Shown here: piece after piece, positions 56,706-64,000 of the stretch | Layout of the letters: every line of letters starts with the position of its first letter | Position numbering within the stretch: position 1 is the stretch's first letter | DNA from: Diphasiastrum complanatum | Lineage: Eukaryota; Streptophyta; Lycopodiopsida; Lycopodiales; Lycopodiaceae | Length of the DNA: 64,000 bases | Assembly: GCA_029204225.1 (NCBI GenBank) | Contig: CM055114.1 | Coordinates: 15,632,877 to 15,696,876, forward strand | Reading direction: 5' to 3' | Notes under the pieces: generated by a model | Database searches by the model: none | What the model was told of the DNA's origin: nothing | What the model saw: the letters and a program-made list of their open reading frames with translations, nothing else | Made by a program: the position numbers and the translations under genes

Positions 56706-57600
56706 TACCTTTATGGTCAATTTTAGCTTGCTTGCACATCCCTATGTGCATCAGTCATTCTTGTTCATATGAACAAAACGAATTGTGGATAACCACCAGA
56801 ACAAGGTTTTCAATTTGTTGTCAGAAGACTGACATTTTCTGAATTTGAGTAAAAAGAGCTGTTTTACCTGGGTCCCCTGTCAAGATATTGTGCAATTCTT
56901 GTCATCAATTTTATACAATCAGACTCCTTTTCTGTTATTAATGAGAGTCAACTTTTTTTATTTGTTTTCTCTGATTGCTTTTTAGTTCCATGTAAAACTT
57001 TAGAGTTTACCTGTTTTCTTATTTGACATGCTGTACTTCCTGTCACAAAATATTGTCTTTTGAAATTACCTTTTTGATATCATTAGTCAGTTATTTCTAT
57101 TCGGAAAATGTCTTATGAACTGTTGAAGGATAACATACGTTGCTCAAACTTAGAAGCTCGACACCTGGAATCTTAATCTCACCAGAAGGTTTTAGGCAAT
57201 ATGCTGCCTTATGAGACTGAGCACTTATGATTGTACACCTCTGAGCAGAAAGGTGAACAATCTGGTAAGCATTGAAGTTTTAGTTGTTGAAGTTAGAATG
57301 CCAAACATACTGCTAGGTATAAAGTAGCGCACGGATTAGCATTGCTTAAGAGCAGACAATGCTGTCTGTGAAGTGAAATTCTACAACTAGCAGCAGATTA
57401 GCTTGAAAAGCTTTCCAAATCTCTGTAGGTTCAGATATATTTGGAAATAGTACAGTTCAAGGACCTCTTATTCCTCTGTTTTGAGGTGGTTACACCACGT
57501 AGCCTTGTCTCTATCACTTTTGAGATATTTGTCATATGGCATAGCGTACACACTCATACTTGAGCAATTAATCATTTGCCCCAGTCTATGATCTAGTCTT
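56706..57600. other. Intergenic DNA, nothing recognised
   Basis: No ORF with a domain. Separates the CCCH gene from the gag relic that follows. Confidence 0.5.
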
Positions 57601-57609
57601 TCTAGAACA

Positions 57610-57985
57610 TGATCAATCATGTTTCATGAGTTTGGCTCGTTAGGCTGGTGTGACCCCTAGATGGCTTAGGTGTGTCTTTAAAATACTTTGCAGCCCTAAT
57701 AGCATCCTCTAGGGTATTTGGATGGTTCCTATGCACATCCATTTGGTAATCTTTTGGTAACTCATCAATAAACATTAACATTTGTACCTTTGGTGGAATG
57801 TCACTATAAAGTGGATTCAGATACTCATGAAAATCTTGAATAAATTGTTCCAAATCTTTATTCATTGTTAAATGACTTAACTTTTGAAAGTGTTCATAGT
57901 CATCTAATAGTGTAGGAAGTATTCCTTAAAAACTATGCAAAAATCATTTCATGTACAAGGTTGATTGCCTTTTGCAACTAGGTCA
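57610..57985 (-). pseudogene. Retrotransposon gag fragment
   Basis: Frame 57865-57617 reads FIQDFHEYLNPLYSDIPPK, VQMLMFIDELPKDYQMDVH and PNTLEDAIRAAKYFKD. The order (F..YL..L......F...LP......V....P.TLEEAI..A) is that of Ty3/gypsy gag C-terminal halves. Some coding continues upstream to about 57985 with breaks. Isolated fragment. Confidence 0.6.
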
Positions 57986-58115
57986 TCCCACCTACTAAGG
58001 CTTTTCCTTCAAGAAACATAGTTACAGTGGACAATTTTTCACGTTCAGGGAATTGGTTCATGCCAAAGTATTTGTTCCATGCATTACACTATGAACTTAC
58101 CACTTGCAAGTTCCT

Positions 58116-61100
58116 ATCTTGATCCATACCATCTCTATTGTGTAATGAGGAGGGGCTTTGTACTCGACCTCACTAGATGACAATGAGATAGTGACTTGTT
58201 TCTTTGAAATCCATGATATAGCTCCATCACCTATGAAAATACAATGTGCACTTATGGATTTCCTATCCATTTGATCTCCAACAAAGTCTGAATCTAAAAA
58301 TCCAAACAAGTTAGGTGATGATCCCTCATACAATATGCCAAAATCTCGAGTTCCTGATGTATCTCAAAACTCTTTTTCTTGGCTTCCAATGCTCCTCACT
58401 AGGATCTTGCATAAATTGGCTTAATCTACCAACACAATAGCTTAGATATGGTCTTGTGATGGTTACATATATAAGTGAACCAACTAGCTTCCTATAGAGA
58501 GTAATGTCCATGAAGGATCTTTCATTACAAGACCTTGCATCTACCATATGAAATCTCTTTAGAATAGAAATAGCATACTTCTCTTGAAAAATTAAAGTGA
58601 TTGAAAAGATCTAATCACCTCTATTCCTAAAATTCAATACAAATGACCAAGATCATGCATCTCAAACTCCTTCTTGAGAGCACTCTTGATATCATCATTA
58701 TCTTGATTGTTTCCACTACTTAAGATGATATCATCCACATAGATTAGCAAGAAAGTAATATCATTTGTAGAAAATCCAAAATATAATGAATAATCATACT
58801 CACTATTAACAAACCTTTGAGAGAGTAAAAATGTGTTAAGCCTAGCATACCAACTCCTCGGTGCTTGCTTAAGACCATACAAATTCTTTTGTAGAAGACA
58901 CACACGATTTGGCTTTGTATATGAAATGTAGCTATCAGGTTGCTCAATGTACACTTCCTCCTCAAGATCACCATTCAAGAATGCATTTTGTAATGTCCAA
59001 TTGCCATAGATCCCATCCAAAAAGAGTAGCAAGAGAGAAGATAACGCGAGTGCATACCATCTTTACCACGGGTGCAAAGATCTCATCATAGTGAATACCA
59101 TGTTCTTGTGCATATCCCTTGGCCACCAACCTTGCCTTATGCTTATTGATAGATCCATCTTGGTTAATCTTCATCTTAAAGATCCATTTGCATCCAGTAG
59201 CTTTATGTCCTTAGGTAACTCCACCAATCTCCACTTATTGTTCTTCATAAGAGCCTGATACTCAAGATCCATTACTTGGATCCACTCCTCTTTGTTCCTT
59301 ACTTTATTTACACATGAGGATAGGAAAACAAAGTTTGTTCCAGCAACCACTTGCTTACCTTTCTTATCATATGTGAGCCTTGAAGGTGTTTGTCTTTCCC
59401 TTGATGTTCTCCTTGGCTTTTGACTTGATGAAGGTCCTTTATCATCACCATCTAAAGTAGGATCCATAACATCAACATCAAGATTGTTAGATTCACACCA
59501 TCATTCCTTGAAGACACTTTTGGAATTTTCCTCTAAAAAAAAATGAAATCTTTACCAATAATCACCTTATTAGTAGTAGAAATGTAAACCTCGTAGGCTT
59601 TACTAACCTCACTATATCCAACAAATATACCTTTCCTTGAAGATGGATCTGTCCTATCAACAAGAGCTATATTGACATAGCAAGTGCATCCAAAAGTTCT
59701 AAAAGACTTGACACTCAGCCTCCTCTTGAATAGCATCTCAAAAGGTATTCTTCTATCCAATATAGCACTCGACCACCTATTGCATCAAAGCTAGCACACA
59801 ACAAGGCTTGATCCCAAAATGGTTTAGGAAGATTGGCACTTAATATCATAGCTTTGGCACCTTCACATAAGGTCATATTCTTCCTCTCGACCACTCCATT
59901 TTGTTAAGATGTCCTTGGAGTTGTGTACTCCCTATTGATCCCATGCTCATCACAAAAGGCCTTGAACTTGGTTGAGATATACTGACCACCATTGTCACTC
60001 CTCGAGCACTTGATCCTTGTGAAAAATTGGTTCTCCCTTGCATTTTTGAACTTCACAAAGACATCATACACTTCATCTATGCTCTTTAATAGATATATCC
60101 AACAATATCTACTAAAATCTTCAAAGAAAGTTACATACATCTTAGCTCCACTATTGCTAATTGTAGCAATGAATATCCGAATGTATGACTTGAAAAGGCA
60201 TTGTAGATCTAGATGTAGATCTAGTATTAGGTAGTCTATGTGACTTTGACAAAGCACATGACTCACAAATGATTGATGCTAGTTAAGGAACTTGGAAGGC
60301 TAATCACAACTTACTTTCTAGCCATTACCTCCAATGCTTTGAAGTTGAGATGCCCCATCCTCTTATGCCAAACCTCTTGCATGAATATTTGCTCACTTGC
60401 CACACATCCAACTTGGTTAGCAATAACACAAGCATCTAGTTTGAATAACTTCCCTTGCCTTTTACCTTTTGCAATCAAAACATCCTTTCTTGTGATGATA
60501 CAAGCATATCCATCAACCTCCACTTTAAGCCCTTTGCTTAAATATTGACTCACACTAAGTAGGTTCTTAGTAATACATGGAATGAATAAAACATCCTTCA
60601 AATGAACATTCTTGTTTGTAAAGAGAGAAATAGGAATTGTGCCAATCCATTTGATTGCACAACAATTGACTCACACTAAGTAGGTTCTTAGTAATAGATG
60701 TAATGAGCAAAACATCCTTCAAATGAACATTCCTATTTGTAGACACAGAAATAGGAATTGTGCCAATCCATTTGATTGCACACTCACCATATTGGTCATG
60801 TAGATCACCCTCTTGTCATCTCCATATGCCAATAAAGAAGTGAAATACTCCTTGTGAAAAGTCATGTGTGAGCTTACTCCACTGTCACAATCCACCATGG
60901 ATCAATATCTTTAATAATAAAACTCAACATGAAGACATTACAAAAGCATCATCATTTGTGTTTTGAGCATCAACACCATCCTCATCAAGAGTTGGATTAC
61001 CTTGTTTGTCTCCTTGATCTCTCTTGTTTTTGTATCAATCACTTGCACCATCAATGCAAGCTAACTAATCACTTAAAGCCTTCACTCTTATAAAAAAAAG

Positions 61101-61300
61101 TATTAGGACTTTCTTATTTCTTTTGTACGTTTTAAAAGATATGTTTTCTTAGAGTCAACAATCTAGATGTAGACTTGGATTCATAAAGCTTTTTTAAAGC
61201 TTCCCAAACCTCTCAAGATGAATTGGACTTGCCAATGTCCTTGAGTAGCTCATTGGTAACATTCATCTTGATCATGTGTAGAGCTTTCTTTGCTTTCTTG
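58116..61300 (-). pseudogene. Copia gag-pol relic, composite copy 2
   Basis: The inverted counterpart of 38345-41449. In order on the minus strand: gag piece (about 61290-61140), protease remnant (about 60900), pre-integrase (60601-60311, VWHKRMGHLNFKALEVM), integrase core (60266-59904, EDFSRYCWIYLLKS and SDNGGQYIS), GCTCYVN...GYSEVSKAYEVY (59760-59533), RT (about 59467-58634, QAPRSWYARLN and YVDDIILSS) and RNase H (58547-58097), ending near 58116. Stops and frameshifts throughout. It keeps the protease-integrase part that copy 1 lost. Confidence 0.87.
60544..60785 (-). repeat. Tandem duplication of about 120 bp inside copia copy 2
   Basis: ATTGACTCACACTAAGTAGG begins at 60544 and again at 60664. 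The two units match closely to about 60662 and 60785, with one single-base length difference. The unit lies in the segment between protease and pre-integrase. Confidence 0.85.
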
Positions 61301-62366
61301 TCATACCTTGATTGTGTCGGAAATAGGTGAGTAATAGAATGTGGAAACTTCCTACTTCCAATGCATGACTACACCTATCAAAAAATGAATAAAGCAGTAG
61401 TGATTGAAATCGTGTTCAATCTTTAGTAATTAACTTTGAAATTGCTAGATATTAAGTGATTACGTAGCCAAACATAAAGTATTGAATTCTCAGACAATTT
61501 CTATCAGTTACAAAAGCAACACAAAGATGCATGCATTTTGAGATATACTGAACGCAATAAGAAGATAGTATTGATTCAGAAAAATAAAATCAGATGTTAA
61601 TGAATGCAAAACAATAGCGAATAAAAACCGCGCACTCCAAGTTGTCTCTAAGTAACTGAGAATAAGTCTGATAATAAGCAACTCTGCTGATAAGTGCACA
61701 ATAGTAACTCTAAAATAAATCTCTAAAAGACTGAACTAGAATGCTCAAGAGAGTTCAAACTTGAAAATCTGATAGAGAGCTAACAACAATACTTTCTGAT
61801 TGTGAACGATCTGCTTGACGAGAGCGTAGGAAGCATCATGTAATAACACTCCTCCTTCACAATTCACAATAACATTTTGACTTGATAATGAGATGTATGA
61901 ACATCTGATTCATACTAATAATTAGACTGTCAAATGTGATTGTCAGTTGGATGTGTTGGAAGCCCATAGTTGTCTCTTTGGAATCACAAACTTAGACAAC
62001 CAATTTATTTGAAGAACATCTACAACGGGCTTCTGGCTGATCTCCAGCAAAGGGTAACCAATCTGTCATAATTTTAAGCTCAAATGTTAAGTTTAATAAC
62101 TTGAAGTCATTGAAGACTTGAACATCTTTAAGGACTTCCACAAACTAGCATTTAGAACAATTCGCAGATTTACATTACTTTTTCAACAATCTGTAAAAAT
62201 ACATTACTTTCGAGACAGTCTGTAGAACTGAACTATGTTTGCAATAGTGTCGCAAAACTAGCATAGTTCGACAGTTTAAACTATTTTGCGAAAGTTTTGT
62301 GACAGTTTCGCGAAAGTTGCACAGTTCAAAAGTTTCACTATTTTTAACACCTTTGACTTTTTCGTG
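61301..62366 (-). repeat. Non-coding head of the composite copia repeat, copy 2
   Basis: Reverse complement of 37268-38360, joined to copia gag at the same point (..CCTTGATTGTGTCGG..). In the stretch 62160-62366 against 37268-37490, compared by eye, most bases agree, with scattered substitutions, so it is not a recent duplicate. Homology ends at about 62366, just inside GTTCGCGAAG. Confidence 0.75.
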
Positions 62367-63330
62367 AAATGTTCGCGAAGAGAGAAAATTTCCAAAGGGT
62401 CATCTATTTTCATGAGTTAAACTATTTTAAAGACACCTTCGTCTTCTTAAGGGCACCTTTGACTTTTTCGCAAAATCCTGAAGAGAGAGAAAATGCTGAA
62501 GGTCGTCTATTTTGAACGAGAGACGTTTCCAGCCACTTCCCAAAATGCGAAGTGAGAGAATTTGCGGCGTCCTCGTCCATGTCAACATTCCTTACATGTT
62601 GACAGTATACACTATGTACAGTTGTCACAAAATCCATTTAATGGCTTACCTAATTAGGTGACAAATATTTAATGTAGTTAATACATGGATGCAATCTATA
62701 AATAGATCATCCCAGCACAGATTACATGTGAGACGCTCTATCCATGAGACGTATTATTTGAGCCTCCCGGTTACATCGTCATTCTGTTTTGTAACTGCCA
62801 TTGTTGTGCTTCAGTGTAATATAGCGGCAATACGCTTTTCTATCTGTGTATAACGTAGATGAATGCTTATTGTGATTTGAATGCACTCTATTGTTGTTTG
62901 ATCGCGCTTGTTTACTCACTCTGATCAGAACATGGACATCTACGACTCTTAAATTTTTTATCAGACGATGGCTGTCTTTGATGCTTGAGAGACTCGCAAT
63001 ATCATACTGCTATTGCAATCTATTTCAGAACAAAACTTCATATTGAATTTGACTTCCAGTAATACCACACACACACAAACCATCTCTAATCTCTTCGATG
63101 GACTGTACTCTCGTTTGTGAGTATAAACTAATTTTTAAAATCCTGTTGGGCAACTAGAACACTTTAAGCTGTGATTATACTTTGCATAAGCTGTCCATCA
63201 GATTGTTTTTGCATCTAGCAGCTAATTGTAACGAGGGAGCTGTTCCGCAATATTCCTGCTCTCTTCTCCATTCGCATTTGTTGGCTAATTCCGACGAATC
63301 TCCAAGATACTCGGACTGAACAACTCAAGA
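62367..63330 (+). mobile_element. Possible LTR or promoter fragment
   Basis: TATAAATAGA at 62697-62706 in CTATAAATAGATCATCCCAGC context is a good plant TATA box. Homology to known families is not visible and ends are undefined. AGAGAGAAAAT, CTTTGACTTTTTCG and GTCGTCTATTTT-like words repeat at about 62380 and 62480. Confidence 0.35.
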
Positions 63331-63334
63331 GCAC

Positions 63335-63480
63335 CTCTCACCTTAGACCGAGGAGGTCTTTGAGAAGACGAGACTAATGAATACTGAGAGCCAAGTATGA
63401 GAGCCGAGGAATACTAGCTAGGAAAGACATGCAAGAACTGTGTAAGCCTCATGGTGAATCCCGGAAATGTCTATCGTCCA
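63335..63480 (+). repeat. Block shared with 41995-42170
   Basis: CCTCTCACC, GAGGAGGTCT, GAGAGCC(A/G)AG.ATGAGAGCCGAG, ACTAGCT and GCCT.CATGGTG words in the same order and strand. Nature unknown; it may be transcribed leader or gag sequence of one element family. Confidence 0.5.
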
Positions 63481-63643
63481 CACCATCTACCGTTGTCACC
63501 ACCGCCCTCCCTTCCATCTGTTTGTTTATCATCAGTTTACTGTTCTTCTGAGAAATTTCCAGTTTTTGGTAGCTTACCGAAGAAGCTGATAGATCATTGC
63601 AAGTGTCTTGTGGAGACCAACTACCACCTATATTGGTTGTTTA

Positions 63644-63823
63644 GCCGAAAAAGACCTACAAAAGTAGGCGAAGCAGCTAGAAGAAATAAAAAGAAAGATC
63701 CAGGAAGCTGAGGAGGAAAGGACAAAACTTAAACAATAGATGAGTCAGATCGATCTTGATCAAAAGAAACTCTCTGGAGTAATGATAGTTGAATCCCCTC
63801 TTATGAAGCCCAAAGAGATTTAA
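63644..63823 (+). pseudogene. Coiled-coil ORF relic
   Basis: One frame reads AEKDLQK, a stop, AKQLEEIKRKIQEAEEERTK, a stop, then MSQIDLDQKKLSG and a final stop at about 63821. The charged heptad pattern predicts a coiled coil. It is downstream of the block shared with 42 kb and may belong to the same kind of gag-like protein as family B. Two internal stops make it non-functional. After it, nothing is recognised up to the window end. Confidence 0.4.
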
Positions 63824-64000
63824 AAGTAACGGATCAAAAGAAAGAGCTGCAGAAAATGAAAGATGAAGACATCTGTGAACTTGCAAATAAAGCAAGTTCC
63901 TCACCTAGCAAGTGGTGGTCAAAACTCAGCATTGCAAGGGTCCAAGGCTGCAACTGTAGAACTATCAGTTCCTTCATCCTTTCACCAAGCCTTCATCATG

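Noticed and set aside
37268-62366. A single recent inverted segmental duplication
   Set aside because: The copies differ by many substitutions, have different 3' ends and different internal deletions, so two older copies of a dispersed repeat fit better.

Overview
This is nuclear DNA of a land plant, most likely one with a large, transposon-swollen genome. A gymnosperm is my guess, but the window does not prove it. The base composition is AT-rich. Plant Ty1/copia and Ty3/gypsy retrotransposon relics are nested in one another, and the one clearly living gene has plant-type GT-AG introns and belongs to a plant-specific CCCH zinc-finger family. I see no bacterial operons, CRISPR arrays, rRNA or tRNA genes.

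Layout. 1-1.7 kb: copia pol relics, one split by a solo LTR (family A) with a perfect target-site duplication. 3.5-6.2 kb (minus): an old eight-exon gene relic whose last exons look like a beta-class DNA amino-methyltransferase. 6.2-8.4 kb (minus): the gag-protease end of a copia element (family C) with a tandemly duplicated primer-binding site. 8.4-15.8 kb: mostly featureless DNA with a copia integrase relic, an unrecognised degenerate ORF (12.0-14.1 kb) and a CACTA-type DUF4218 fragment. 15.8-19.7 kb: a family A 5' LTR, a 141-bp perfect GA tract, the 3' end of a coiled-coil element (family B) fused in frame to a copia gag-protease, and that copia's LTR (family D). 19.8-29.8 kb: a minus-strand family A element, into whose leader a young, apparently complete copia element (22268-28695, one 1316-codon ORF, near-identical LTRs, TAAAA target duplication) has inserted. 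29.9-34.5 kb: a decayed Ty3/gypsy element. 35.4-37.3 kb: a family B element with LTR and coiled-coil ORF. 37.3-41.4 kb and, inverted, 58.1-62.4 kb: two copies of one composite copia repeat. 42-46 kb: gag fragments and a further LTR. 46-49.4 kb: mostly blank, with a degenerate duplication.

The host gene lies at 50.8-56.3 kb (plus): seven coding exons give a 527-residue protein with five intact C-x8-C-x5-C-x3-H fingers, the layout of the plant ZFN-like/AtC3H32 family of RNA- or DNA-binding proteins. Its upstream region is GC-richer, carries G-box/ABRE-type ACGT elements (one in a perfect palindrome) and potential uORFs. It sits between the two inverted copia composites.

Functionally only two things look able to work: the CCCH gene, and the young copia element, which encodes all its own gag, protease, integrase, reverse transcriptase and RNase H functions. 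Everything else is decaying transposon sequence or captured gene debris. The points most worth a second look are the methyltransferase-like relic, the in-frame chimeric retroelement ORF, and the coiled-coil family B elements.
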